Below, in pieces: positions 34,047 to 46,451 of a DNA stretch of 64,000 nt. Position 1 is the stretch's first letter, and every line of letters starts with the position of its first letter. Position numbers and translations under genes: made by a program. The notes under the pieces were generated by a model. That model ran no database searches and was not told where the DNA came from. It was given only the letters and a program-made list of their open reading frames with translations. This DNA comes from Microbotryomycetes sp. JL201 (Eukaryota > Basidiomycota > Microbotryomycetes), in the NCBI GenBank assembly GCA_033819885.1, contig JAQYUZ010000011.1:248001-312000 (forward strand), written 5' to 3'.

Positions 34047-35580
34047 ATGCTCCGGACACAGTCAGTTCGGTCCGTTTCGAATGAATTTTCTCGTCCTTGC
34101 TTAGCACGGCAGCTCAGTCCTGTCTCAACCTGCTCTGCGCGTTGGGCTCTCTTCGACCTTTCGTGCACTGCCTGAGTCACACGAGCGGAATTGAGGCGAA
34201 ACGTAAATCAGAACCCAATCAGATTTGAAAGTCTGGATTGAAATGATTCAACTTGAGGATCTTATTGCGGCACACTCCGAGGAGTCTTAGCCAAGGACGG
34301 GACCGAGGCAGTGTTCAAACGATTTCGGGCCCACGCTTTCGTTTCCATGCACGCTCCATTTGCCAAAGTCGCGGATCTTGCTCTCAAGACGCTGTATGGA
34401 GTACTTCAGCCTCACAGACCAGTGCTCTTCCGAGTGCGTCGGGTAAAAGCGGTGGAATCTGGGGCGCTCAGGCCGAATGACTGGCAACCAGGTCGCCCTG
34501 AGCGCGCAACCAAGCTAGACGCCGACACTGAGGAGATGATTAAACACATGGGCGGCCAGAAACCGGCCGATAGCCAAGGTCAGAGGCACTAGCGTACAAT
34601 CCGAAAAGCTTTTTTTGGCGACTCATTTGCTTTGCCCTTAGACTGCCTCGATCTTTTATCTTGGCTCGTTTTCTCTCTTTTCAGTCTTTCGATACCTCGC
34701 ATACACCGCTCGTTTTACGCCGGACTGGCGCCACCAAAGCGCATTATCCATCTTCGAAAGTCCCCGCGCCCATATTGTAGGCTGGCGAGTGGCGTCAAAC
34801 TTCACTGAGAAAGAATGGGAAGCACTTGGCGCAAAAGAATACGTGATCATGTTTGTTCGAGATCAAGAATGGCCAGCGCGCAACCTCGAGGCGCCTGTCG
34901 GGACACAACTCAACCCGATGCCCAAACAAGTGACAGTTCCTCTACACAAACTACTCCCTGTGGGCTTCCGCGAGTCTCCACGTTGCGTTGGCCGGAAAGC
35001 GAGTCATAAGAGAAGGCTGAAGCGGAATGTGGCGCGTGGCAAGACCTCAGCATCGGCTCCGGCTAAAGAAATGTTGCAAAATCGAACCTCTCTGCGATCG
35101 TGCAAACCAAACCAGGCGAAAAGTCGACAGAGGCGAGACATTAGAGGCACGCACGTTCTCAGAATGACACTTGAGCATGCTAGAGACATGATCCCATTCC
35201 GTGGTGCCATTGACAATGCCGACTGGGTTGTCAGTCTTTGGCGCGGACGACTTCAGGCTCGACACTTTTATGCGTTTTTCAGATTGCTGGAAAAGTATGG
35301 TATCAATCGCGTCCAGCTTGGAGCGGCTGCACTGTCCGTTTACCCAGTCGAGACGTTGAACGAAGAGTGCGAGGGCAATGTGGCGCGAGCTCGTCAGAAG
35401 GTATGGCACCACGCTTTCTTGACAGATATTCTGCCCACTGACCACGGATATCATCTTCAGTTGATTGATTGGGTGTATGAATCGAGGGGACGAACGCCAC
35501 CACAGTTGCGGCAAGCGGCAAAGGCGCTGGCCGAGCTGAACGACAAAGAGGCCAGAGAATCGGGCTGCAGAAAGTCATAG
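34047..35580 (+). CDS. Unrecognised protein, possibly mitochondrial
   Basis: I do not recognise this protein. Two long open segments join well. One, open from about 34256, reads GTEAVFKRFRAHAFVSMHAP, VADLALKTLYGVLQPHRPVL and TKLDADTEEMIKHMGGQ. It splices at CAAG|GTCAGA (34583) to a segment starting VFRYLAYTARFTPDWRHQSA. That runs to the stop at 35580 through IFESPRAHIVGWRVASNFTE, ALGAKEYVIMFVRDQEWPAR, a Lys/Arg-rich stretch and ADWVVSLWRGRLQARHFYAF, FRLLEKYGINRVQLG and HAFLTDILPTDHGYHLQLID. No ATG opens the first segment. An upstream frame from ATG 34047 encodes MLRTQSVRSVSNEFSRPCLA, which resembles a mitochondrial targeting sequence and could be a spliced first exon. That exon and hence the start are inference. 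It may be lineage-specific. Confidence 0.4.
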
Positions 35581-35905
35581 ACGGCTCGGCACAAGACGAT
35601 GATTTGCTCAAGTCAGGCTTAGTGGATTGAGCGCCTGGCGATCGCGGTTGGGCAAACACCGGCGAACAAGGCTAAGACAAAGGTCGAAAAGCGCGGTACA
35701 CGAGCTGCCAAGCAACTGCATCTGCATCCCTTTCGTGCCATACGCCTTACCTTCAATACCATGCTATGCGTGATCTTGCATCCGTCCTTGCGCCCTTGGG
35801 TCGGCTTTAATCCACGGCCCTGGTCTTGTGACTGATTTGCGGAAACGTCTATCGTGCAATTGCAAACAAAGAATCCCTGTCGTCTCTGCAGATCAGACGA
35901 GTGTA
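35581..35905. other. Convergent intergenic region
   Basis: 325 bases between the stop of the unrecognised gene and the stop of SPF1, transcribed toward each other. It should hold both 3' ends. No coding or RNA feature is seen. Confidence 0.4.
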
Positions 35906-38900
35906 CTACAAATCCTTCTTGGCGAACGCTTGTTCGAGCGCAGCGTGTGCAGCCTTTTCTTGTTCGTCGCGCTCAGCTTTACGTCGAGCGTCTCGCCTCT
36001 CGATGCCACGAGTGATGATCGGCTTTGGTTTGTTGTTCGCAAAGTAATGCTTGAGAACAATATCGGCGAGCCAAGCGGCCGCATAGTCGATACCCATGCA
36101 AACACAAAGCTTGAACCGGAACGACGTCGACATGTCAACGATCTGAAGCCACACTGTAAACTCGGGTACGAAATTGGTTGCGCCGGCGATGACGACACCG
36201 GCGACGCCGAGTAGCGAGTAGTGCAATGCAGAGTTTTCGGAGATGTCTTCCCGGAAAGGTCGACCTTGGAAGTTGACGGCAAAAGTTGATACAGACTGCA
36301 TCGTAGAGAGCAGGAAGATGGCGCTGTTGAGCAGATTGGGGGAAAATTTCGCTTCAAGGTCGACTGGCATGTCGCCACGGCTGTAAAAGTCACCGTCATA
36401 ATCAGCTTGCGTACCGTAGAGACTTTCCACAAAAGCTACACTCACGGATCAATCTGCTCGCACAATTCGGTCACGTACAAGAACGCGGCGATATGGATCG
36501 CAAACTGGAGGAGGATCGAACCAACGACATATATGTTGAAGATGCTCGACAACGGCCGCTCGCGCGACAGCTTGTCAACTGGTCGAGCGCGCGAAATGCA
36601 CATGAAACAGACCGACATCAGGATACCTGTGATCGTCACCTGATAGTCGCCAAACTTGATGCCTTGCAGGTACTGCACGCTCAGCGCCCACGCAGAGATG
36701 AGGCAGTTGAGTGCGAGAATCTTGTACATCTGGATCGTTGCGACAAGAGTGCAGCGCCCTTGACGGATAATATTCACCACAGCGACAACGTTGGCAAGCT
36801 TTGACGTGAACGGCGCCGCCACTGACGCGTCACCGAGCTTGATCTGCGGCACGTCTTGCTCATCTTCCATCTCGCTCAAGCGGTCCATGATCGCCGACGA
36901 ATCAAACTTCGTAGCGACACCCTTTTTCCTGTCGTCCAATACGGTCTGTTGAGCAGCCTTTTGCGCGGCGACGGCTTCGGGGTACAAGTCGGCAATAATG
37001 GCAGGTACAGGCGGAGGCGGCTGTTTGAACCTGGCCGTGATGCGCAACTGCGATTCGTACACCTTTTTGACTCGCTCCTTTTTCTGATGCTCAAGGATCG
37101 CTTTGAGGTCTTCTTCTGTTCCGTTGAGCAAGGCGACACCAATGTTGGCCTGCTTGAGAGCACCAACGTCATTGGTTCCATCACCAGCCATGAGCGTGAC
37201 GTAACCGAGCGACTTGAGTGTCGTCAAAATGAACTCTTTCTGGGCGGGAGACACTCGTGCGTACACCCAAGTTCGCTGAACAAGCTGGTGCCAAGCGTCC
37301 GTCTTGTCGGCAAATTGCCTGAGTGCAACACCAGTCATGCAAATATCGTACGAATCGATTAAATCCTTGTCGAGAGGTTCTTCGGCGTTGACGGGAATGA
37401 TCTTGCTTTCGTCGGGCGTACGCCACACGAGATCTAGACAGCAGAAATACGTTAGCAAGATGACTATGATTGGAAAGCACGTTCGGAGTCACCCTTCTCG
37501 TCGGTCGCGCCGTCACGCAGGTCCAAGATGAGTACCTCGCGATCAACGATCTCTACTTCGCGCGCAACGTGCACGGCCGTCAACGGATTGTCGCCGGTGA
37601 TCATGACACAACGATGAGAAGCATCGTTCAAATCTTTCAACGTTTGAACGGCGTCAGACTTGAGTGGACAGTGAAAGACGAGGAAACCGGCAAACTCGAG
37701 GTCGCTCTCGATCTTCTCGCGCGAAACTGTGTTGATCTGAGAACGTGTCGAGAACGCTTCAGCGAATGATGACCTACAATAGGCCCACGATAACAACGCA
37801 CCTGGCTCGTCGACATCGAGTCGACCCACTTGTATCCGAGCGCCAAGACGCGGCTGCCTCGCTGGGCAAAGTATTTGTAAGTGTGCTCATACTCTTGCGG
37901 CACAGTCTTGTACATGGTCTTGAGCGTCTCTGGCGCTCCCTTGACGGCCACAAAAGTCTTTGTACCTTGGCCGGCAGAAACGAGCGAGATGGTCGACATG
38001 CGCTTGAGCGCGGAAGAGAATTGGAATCTGCGACGGACATGCACCTGGGCGCCATGCTTTGTATCGGAGCCCTTTTCAGGAGCGACACGGTCACCGGACG
38101 ACACTTTCCATTTGAGCGCTTCGATCGTTGTCTTTTCCATTGGGTCGCCGACGACACCGTCATCGAGGAGGACGAGCGCGTGCGCCGAAGCGAGCGTCAA
38201 CGTTGTTTCGTAGCTCGTGTCGGCGACGGGCACAAGGTGCTTGTTGTCTGATGCGTCGACGCCGGCGACACCTTCAACGAGCAAGTCCTCACCCGTGATT
38301 GTGCCCGTCTTGTCAAAGCAGCACACGTCGACGCGTCCGGCGAACGGAATCCTGAACGGCTCCGTGCAAAAGATGGAAAACTTTTGCAAGGCGACAAGCG
38401 ACGCATTGACGGCCATAGAGAGCTGCATGGGCAGCTCTGGCGGTACGACGGAGGTGATGATGATGACACAATCGAGCAGCAACTTGGATCGCTTCCGGTC
38501 TTGCTCGACACCCTTTGTCCAGACGTAAGCGCTTGCGGCGAGCGCAAACACGAGCAGGAACGCAATGAACAAGAATGCCTCAAGATTGTTGGCCGAGGCC
38601 GTCTCTGACGAAAAGATCATGGTGCGGACGAGCTGGCCCTGCGACGTGCCAAATCCAGTGCGCAAGACAATCGCAAGACACCCGCCATCGGGAGCAGCGA
38701 GTTTGTCCTTTGGATCGATGCCTGTCGCCTGCAATACCTTTGTCCCACCAAAAAGAACGCTGTTGCGGTCTGCGCCGTCAATGTCGAGCTTGTCTTGGCC
38801 CGGCCGCAACTCGATCGATTCTTTTAAAAGAGGGGTCGACTCTCCCGAAAGCATGGCCTCGTTGACGATACAGGAGCCGCGCAGGAGCAGCAAGTCGCAA

Positions 38901-40097
38901 GCGACGCCGCTGTCTTCCTTTGTGCGCACTTGAAAATCACACCCATACAAATCAGCCTCGGAATGACAGCGGCAGAGATCATACGCGCGTACCAACAGAC
39001 ACGAGGTCGCCCGGCAGAAGCTCGTCCGACTGAATTTCGATCCACTTGTTCTCCCGTCGTACCTTGACGGCATACGGTTTGATGTTCATACTCCTGAACT
39101 CGTTGATCGTGCGCAGCCTTTGAAACACGGTAGTGCATTCAAAGACTACCAGCATGAACAGTGTGAACAGCGAATAATACCAATACTCATCCATGAACCA
39201 GAGACCGACACAAAAGAGCTGAAACACAAAGAACGGCGCGACAGCGTGCTCGGCGAAAAGTTCTGCAAACGTCGGCACGGGAATGTCAAAGACGTTCTTG
39301 CCATAGTCAAGCCTGACATTGTCGATATCTTCGGTTGTGCGCAGGCCCTGAGACGGTTGAAAATAGGACAGTGGCGGCTTGTCGTCGCATGGGTATCTGA
39401 CGCGCGAGAACGAGCCAGTGTCGTACGAGAACAAATACTTGTCGCGTTGGTACGAGAAATGGATCAATGGAGGCTGTGCTGTTCGCTGGAAGCCCAGAGA
39501 TACGTGTCAGTTTTCAGCTCTTTGTCTAGTGTGATTGGGTTTTGCCACTGGCGGCTGACGCGATCTGGACGCACCTCTGTACGTTCGAGTGGAACAATCT
39601 CAGCTTTTCCTCTGTGTAGCTTTGGCGTGACCATGATGCGTTGGGCGGTGCGGATGTCTGTGATGTGCTTTGCCTCGCCGCGCGACCTGAACGCGACGCT
39701 CCACCTCGTGAACAGGAACGATAGCGCATGTCCTCCGAACAAGGCAATGCACAGCAAGAATGTCCATTCTATTCATGTGTTTGAGCGTGGGTACAGAAGA
39801 CAATGCACGAGGGAGAGAAGAAGAGCATTCGTCAGCGTCGGCGCCGGCGGCGGCAAGAGCAGGCATGGCGTGTCAGCACCTGTACGGACCGATTGACTGA
39901 ATGTACGTGTCATAATTGAGGTATGCGTACGCGGCGAGTGGGTATGCGACGAGCCACGGGCCGACGTACACACGCATGTAGGCCGGCAAGGGTTGGACGA
40001 GCGTCACGCGCTCGACGTCGTTTGATTCTACGGGGACCGAGCCATGCTTGAATGTTGTCGTTTGCGGCGAGCCCGCTGACGACGCTGGTGACGGCAT
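35906..40097 (-). CDS. SPF1: P5A-type ATPase SPF1/ATP13A1
   Basis: This is the endoplasmic-reticulum P5A ATPase that dislocates mis-inserted transmembrane helices. Start MPSPASSAGSPQTTTFKHGS; an alternative in-frame ATG lies at 40175. Sequence in order: YVGPWLVAYPLAAYAYLNYD (TMa), FLLCIALFGGHALSFLFTRW (TMb), the P5A-specific N-domain with FSYQRDKYLFSYDTGSFSRV, CVGLWFMDEYWYYSLFTLFM, ELLPGDLVSV, NEAMLSGESTPLLKE (actuator loop), TSVVPPELPMQLSMAVNASL (P5A TM4 signature PPELP), CCFDKTGTITGEDLLVEGVA (phosphorylated Asp), KGAPETL, MITGDNPLTA, LMAGDGTNDVGALKQANIGV, then six C-terminal TM segments and a Lys/Glu-rich tail ending at 35906. All catalytic motifs are intact. It is divergent from UTP16 across 109 bases. 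Confidence 0.94.
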
Positions 40098-40206
40098 GGT
40101 CCACGGCAGAAACCGATGGACGCGAATGTTTTCGCGTCTTTGTGAAGCGCAGAGGTTTGAATTCCTGCCGTTCATCGGAAACTAGCTAGCACTCGGGCCG
40201 ACAGCG
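40098..40206. promoter_or_regulatory. Shared divergent promoter SPF1/UTP16 with 8-4-8 inverted repeat
   Basis: 109 bases between start codons. A perfect inverted repeat GACGCGAA-TGTT-TTCGCGTC lies at 40119-40138. Each arm contains CGCGAA, similar to SCB/E2F-type G1/S elements. If the upstream SPF1 ATG at 40175 is used, the repeat would be coding instead. Confidence 0.5.
40119..40138. repeat. Perfect 8-4-8 inverted repeat
   Basis: GACGCGAA TGTT TTCGCGTC, centred between the SPF1 and UTP16 start codons. Confidence 0.85.
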
Positions 40207-41315
40207 ATGGCTCGACTGTCGAAAAGAGACGCCATGTCTTCTGACGACTCTGGCAGCAGTGACAGCGACGACGCGCCCGAGCAAGTGTCGCTCAAAACCG
40301 CAAAGACGACCGCGACGGCCGAACGACAGCTCGTACAGGACAAGCAGCGCAGGCAAGTTGGCGTGTAAGAACTCAATTCGGCATTGCTCATGGGCAGGTC
40401 GCGTTTGACAGGGATGCACAGCTGCGCAAGGACAAGAACAGGGCCAGGGACGAGCGCTTGAAGCTGCAAGCGACAGCCGCAAAGCGCAGGAAGGAGCACA
40501 GCCAGCATCAGAAACAACAACAAGAGGACGAGCAAGCAGAGGTGGACGGTCAACACGACGAGGCTGCGGACGCCGAGGACGCCGTCCGACACGAGCCAGA
40601 AGCCCCAGTGGCGAGCACGTCTGGCACAAAGATCAATTATCTCGACGACAGCCTGTTTGAGTCTGCCGCAAAATTCTACAAACCAGCAGACCAGCCGGCG
40701 GCAGGACAGGGCAAGATGGCGATGAAGCGCCAAGCGAGGGACGCACGCCGCCAACGAGGTCAAGCTCATCGCGAACGGGCACAGCACGTCAACGAAGGCG
40801 GTTCGCGCACAGTCGAGTAAGCTCAAGTAACGTCTCGCTCTCCTTGCCGTGTCTAGGCGCTGACTCATAATCGCACACCCCTTGCTTTCTCAATCAGTGG
40901 CGTCACGTTGCAACACTTGCCGAGCGCAGCTCACAAGGCTCAATCGCTCGTCACGACAGCCTTACCGTCACACACATCAGCCAACAAGTTCATCACCAAC
41001 AGGCTCTACTCGAAGAAACGCCAGCTCGCAGTTCTAGACGCAGGCAAACCTCGGCCATCGTCAGAACGTAAACGATCCAAAACCAAATCTGGTGGCGGTA
41101 TGAGCGAAGAGAGCAAGAAGTTGCTGGGTCTGGGCATGGACGATGGAGCCAGAGAAAAAGAAGCGGCAGAGGAGCAAGCCAGAAACAAAAAACGGTCATT
41201 GCTGCTGCAGGCTCAAGGAAAGCGAAGAAACGCCGCGTTGGCCAGACCTCTGGCTTCAAGTCGAATCAGAGGCGCTCCGGCTGCCGACTTTGCAGTCTCG
41301 AGCAGGACCAGATAG
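40207..41315 (+). CDS. UTP16: UTP16/BUD21-like U3 snoRNP protein
   Basis: This is a small, highly charged component of the small-subunit processome. Start MARLSKRDAMSSDDSGSSDS is followed by the family motif DDAPEQVSLKTAK and a long basic helix (KDKNRARDERLKLQATAAKR) after a short intron near 40365. INYLDDSLFESAAKFYKP is the conserved C-terminal block seen in Utp16 proteins. After a second intron at about 40817-40895, GVTLQHLPSAAHKAQSLV and NKFITNRLYSKKRQLAVLDA lead to a Lys/Arg-rich tail ending SSRTR at 41315. The donor of the first intron is ambiguous (GTTGGC or GTGTAA, both in frame). Assignment rests on the DxAPExVS motif, charge pattern and LDDSLF block, so it is good but not certain. 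Confidence 0.72.
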
Positions 41316-41514
41316 TGTTTGCTTCTCGGCTGCCTAGCGAGGTCTTTTGACTCCTTGTTTGTTGTAATGCTCCTTTGCCTCTTCCCTTGCATCAGAAAGC
41401 ACAAGATACACTCGGAAAAAAAGAACGATTGAAAAGAAGAGAACCCAATGCAAGGCTCATCAAACGCGAAATGGAAACCAAAGAAGATATTTTTTCCCTG
41501 AACGCCATCAAGCT

Positions 41515-44500
41515 TCACTGCTGCAAATAGGCTGCCTGTTGTGCCTGGGCTTGAGCGGCTGCAGCAGCTTGAGATTGCCACTGGTGACGACGAAATGCAG
41601 CCTGTTGTACTCCGTACAACGCAGGACCTGGTGCGTTTATAGGTGCAGTGGCACTTGTCGGCGTACCGGGACTGCTGCCGCCTGCTGAAGCCGTAGATGA
41701 CAACGTCGGAGCAAGAGTCGGAGGAGGTAATGATTGTGGCATAATGACAGGAGACACCGACCCATACCTGTTCGAGTCGACAGATGCCTGAGACTGGTGA
41801 CCAGCGTTTCCGCCAGCACCTTGACGCGTAAATGACGCACTTTGTACTGGCCGAGGTTGCGCGAACCTATATGCCATTTGCTGGTGGTATTGAGTGCCGT
41901 ACGGACCAGCAGATACGTCCCTGTACCCGGCATTCATGATGCGGCCGTAAGAACTGGCATTCTGTGCCACACCGCGTTGTCCGATGGCGCCAACGGCACC
42001 GTAAGCTCCGGCGCCATAAGCGGCGCCGTAGCTCGCGTACGTGCTCGGGTGTGCTGTGACTTGTTGAGCGCTCATTATTGGGGACTGGTAAACTGCGGCG
42101 GCGGCGCTCGGATAGTACGAGTGGTGCTGGGCGGCTGAATTCGTCTGCCCAGCCGAGCTAGTCAAGGTTGTGTAAGAGTAAGCTGAAGTCGGCTGGCTAT
42201 AAGCAGCAGCGCTGGCGTGCACCATCATAGGAGAAGTCGACTGGGCGTAACCAGAGTGCTGTCCGAGCGTCGGCTGCGATAACGTAGGGTACGCGACGCC
42301 GACGGGCGATTCTTGGCGGCTACCGGCGTAGTCGTACGCTGATGAAACGCCCGCTGTCGAGGCCGTCGAATGTTCGAAAGAGCCTGCGAGCGGGTTGAAC
42401 GTTGCGAATGACGGCGCAGCGGCGCGCAACCTCGCTTCATCCTTGTTGTGTGCGCCCGAATCGCTCAAGACTTCATTCGAGACTTCATCCTCAGTCTTGA
42501 GCTCTGCAAGTGAGGTAGGCATCACCGCTGCCGGAAAATCGTCGTCCGCAAGCCCATGGAGGGAGTTCTCCGGCTTGATGGCATTGTGACTGATTGACCG
42601 CGAACGCGCGGGCGATTCACCTGGCGTAGCAGACCACACAGACATCGAGATCGGATCGAGAACAGCGAGGGACATGGGCGCCTTGCTGGACCAGTTGACA
42701 GCAGATGTCGGAGTCATGGCGGCCGAATGCGACTGAGATCGGTCCGTTGGAGGCGGCGTTGCCGAAGTTTGCTTTTCAGCGGAGACAGCACCCTAGTCAG
42801 ACACATGCACAGGGAAGGAGACCGATTTCGCCAGACTCACATAAGTCGGGTCCGCTCCAGGGGCAGTCAGGGCCTCCTTCGAGCTCGTCTTGACAATCTC
42901 CCCATCCAACTCGCTCGTGACGAGCCGCGACCGCGGTTCGCTGTCACCACTTGGTACTAATGCACGCTGCCGCACAGCTTCGCGCGATGGTCTCTCCGGC
43001 GAGAGGTCAAAGAGCGCAGCTGCTGTCGGCGCCGTCGTCGCATCTAGGCCATCGTCCAGATAGTCTACACTTTTGTGTTCGGGCACACTCGAGAGTCGGA
43101 CCGGTGCCGCTTCTCGTACGTTGATGGTGTCTCTTGGCACGTCCGCCCACGCGATCTCAGATTTTCGTCGAATTCGACGTCTAGGTATTCTCACGGCCAC
43201 GTTGAGTTTTCCGCCTTTGTAATACGGCTTTGACAACAGCATTTCGTCCCTGGACAAATTCGGACCAAGAAACTTGAGAGGAGGCTCGAACGACATCGGT
43301 CGCACTGCAGACGGCTGGAATGGGTCCGCAAAGGCTTTCGCTTTGCCAATGGGCGTCGGCCGACGAGGCCTCGAGATGGCAGCCAGTCGAATGGCAAACA
43401 TGCGCCAAGCTGGAGGAGGAGAAGGCGAACGAGCTTCTCGAGACCGATCAAACTGAGCGAGAGGCTCCCTCGATTCAAACTTTGGCTGCATCGCTTGCGT
43501 TTGTGCGCGAGACGACTTGCGAGACTCTTGCCTACCTCGCGGCGCCTCCGTATGAGCTGCCGGCGCTAGCCTGGCTCTAGGCAATTTCACGCTCGGAGTT
43601 TCGCCTGGCACGCTCGCGTCAGCAGCAACGCTTTGCTCCGTTGATGACGGTATCTTGACTGCAGGCGCGCCAACTGGGAGCGATTGCGAAGCAGGCTGCT
43701 TTGTCTGGGCAGCCGGTCTTGACGCGGGGCTCGTGGACTTTTTGGCACCGCCGTCGGCTGGCGCTGGCTCGGATGGTTCCAGTTCACGCTTGCGCTGATG
43801 ACTTGACGGCGCAAGCCGCTCGTCCGCAGAAGCCTGCTGTTGAGCGTTACTTGACCGAGCAGGAGCAGCCGCTGGTTCCGTCTTTGAGACAGAGTTGCGG
43901 CTCTTACGCTCTTTGGGAATTGGCTGGCTAGTCGGGAATTGCGCTGCCGTTGCGTCTCCAGGCTTGGAACCTGCGCTAGAGACGCGGCCTCTGCCAGTCG
44001 TGGCCTGTAATTTCGCGTCTGACTGTCGCCTGACAGCGCCTGTCTCTTGGGAGGCGACACTCATCTTTGTCGCTTCGGTGCTCGGCTCGCGCGCCAGAAT
44101 GCGCATCGGCTCTACCTGCTTCGCTGGAATCTGTCCCGACGACGCAGGAGGAGACGTCACTGAGGGTCGCCGTCGCCACGATTCCGCCTGATCGGCCGAT
44201 TGCATCTTCGTCGTCTTGTCTGCATCTGCCGCCTTCGCCGAGGCTGCTGCACCTTTCTGCTTGGCAGCTTCTTCTTCTGCCTTCTTCTGCTTCTCCTCGA
44301 GCTCGGCGGCTTTTTTGCGTGCCCGTTCGACTTGCTCGAGTCGTTGCCGTTCCTCTTCTTCCCGCCTTTTTTTGGCTCGCTCTGCAGCAGCATGCATCTC
44401 GCGAGCGTGAACAGTCTCGATATCTTCTGTAGGAGCTTCTTGAGGTTTCGTGTCACCCGACTGCTCCGAAGGTGCGGGCGCTAGCGGAGCTGACGAGGCT

Positions 44501-46451
44501 TTCGGCGGCGACAAGACGGAAAGGGGAGCTCCTCGTGGGGGCGACTTGACGCTCGCGGCGGCGGCAGCCATGTGCGGAGGTAACTGTCGCCCGGCACTGT
44601 CGATGCTCGGCTTCTTCACTCCCAAATCGACGCTTGGCCTCCTGGCGGTAGCCGGAGTTTGCGCCGGAGGCAACTTGTTCCACGGGTTGACCGCTGGAGG
44701 TTTGGCCTCTGGTTTTGCCGTCGCCGCTCCTGTCGAGGGCCGGCGAGCACGGTCGCTCTCGGGACGTTGGCTGCCAGCGATGCGCACCGGACCTTGCGCG
44801 CCTTTGTCCCTCTTCTCGGCGTACGTTTCCAGTCGGCCGAGTCGGTCATTGTACAACGTTCGAGATTCAGCAGCGCCCCCTGCAGCTGTCCGCCACGTCC
44901 TGTCATAATCGTCTTTGAATCGTTCAGCTCGGGTCGTTTCTTCTCCGGCCTTCGCGGAAGTCGCTTCCGGAGCTTCATCGTGCTCTTCCGACGCGCTGGC
45001 AGCAAGCTTGGCCGCCTCGACTTCAGAAACTTTGTACTGAGTTCCGTCACCGAATTCGATAGTATCGTCTAGAAAATCATCGTCGTCCTATCAAGAATGT
45101 TGTCAGTCGACACGACAGAAAGCGCAAGGCTGCGCATACTGACTTCGTCCCAGTGGGCCGCATTAGGATCGAGATGCTTGCCGCGGAACGCGTCAAGTTG
45201 TTCTAGCAAGTGAGCGTTGGCGGCCGCGCGCGCTTGCAACGCCTTTTCTTTCGCTTCCATCTGCTCGGCGAGAGCGCGCGCCCGAGCGTCTTTGGCTGAG
45301 GGGTTATGTCAAATCAATGTCAGCTGCCCGTTCAGAAACAATGCCGACTGCAAGACGTCGTACCTTTTGCTGCTTCTGCCGCAGTCGGGAAATCACCGCC
45401 AGACCATCCTCCCGACCGCCCGCTTGCGTCTCCCTTGCGACCCCACACTGGTCCAGATCCTTTCGTACTGAGCGTCGACCCGAATCCGTCTCGCGAGAAA
45501 GCGGTAGGTTCGCCCGGACGCTGTGGCGTTGGACGAGGCAGCCCGGCATCAGACACCGGAGCCCTCCACCCTGTTGGCGCTGCCGTAGGTTGTCCCTGAG
45601 AGGCTTGAGAAGCCGAAGGAGCCACTGAAGAAATCTTGCCCGTCAACAGTCGAGGATGAGACGTAGAGACTGGCGCGGCAATTGGCGGCGTGGCCAGACG
45701 TGCGGCTGAGCAAACGCGCGGGGGCCAAGGTCAGCGGCGGTTGTCTATGCGCCGCTCCACCATGACACTCACTTGTGGGCGTTTTGATCTCTGGCTTGCT
45801 CTTGTCCGCCGCCTTTTCGAGGAATTTTTTGTTGACGGCGAGCGAACTTTGAAACTTCTTGGCGGGCGCGGGGGAAATAGACGGGCCAGGCGGGGCAGGT
45901 GACGCCGTCCTTGAAGTAGAACCCTTGACTTCGAGCGTGTGTGTCGATGCAGGTTTCGCGATCGATGTCGCGTCTGTGATCGGGCCCTTGTTAGCCAGAA
46001 CCTCCAAGGTCCGCCGACCAAGCTACCGACCTTCAGCAGCGTCTAAAGACGTGGTGAGTGCCTTTGCGTTACCGTCTGTCGCGCTTGTGCCGTTCGCTAC
46101 AGGCGGCGAGCCGGCTTCAGATGGGTCTCGAGCAGCCTGCGCCGGCACTTTGTCGCTTGTCGATGGCTCGGCAGCATCCGATGGCATTGTTGTAGACAGT
46201 CTGTCCTTGGATGCGTCTTGCAAAGGCGTGTCTTGCTCGCCGTCGTCCCCGCGTCCCGCTGGTTCCACGCGATGACCGTCATCGCGTGTCGTCGCCTGGT
46301 TCTCTGTATCACGCGTCTCATTGTCCCGCGTCTGCTCGTGCGGTGCCTCGTCGCTAGTGGCAGACGCGATTTGTGGCCCGCTGTCGTCGTCGCGAGTTGC
46401 CGTCACGCCCGAGGACGGATGCGCTGCAGCAACGTTGTGTCCATCTTGCAT
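41515..46451 (-). CDS. Long disordered conserved fungal protein with FGDGTQY motif (unknown function)
   Basis: This is a large, mostly disordered protein of roughly 1500 residues. It is assembled from minus-strand exons beginning MQDGHNVAAAHPSSG (46451). Ordered-looking islands are LEVLANKGPITD, KKFQSSLAVNKKFLEKAADK, GDFPTAAEAAKG followed by a coiled coil (ALAEQMEAKEKALQARAAAN), LLEQLDAFRGKHLDPNAAHW with DE, DDDDFLDDTIEFGDGTQYKV, ERFKDDYDRTWR, LYNDRLGRLETYAEKRDKG and the C-terminal PMSLAVLDPISMSVWSATPG. From memory this order of short motifs occurs in uncharacterised basidiomycete proteins, but I cannot name the family. The middle holds a Lys/Glu/Arg helix rich in ERAKKRREEEE, and the end is Ala/Tyr/Gln/Ser-rich (AAAYSQPTSAYSY; terminal QQAAYLQQ), prion-like in composition. 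Such proteins are often RNA- or translation-associated; here that is inference only. Confidence 0.65.

Noticed and set aside
33896-34180. 94-codon minus-strand frame upstream of RIC1
   Set aside because: No homology or splice context; it lies antisense to the candidate first exon at 34047.
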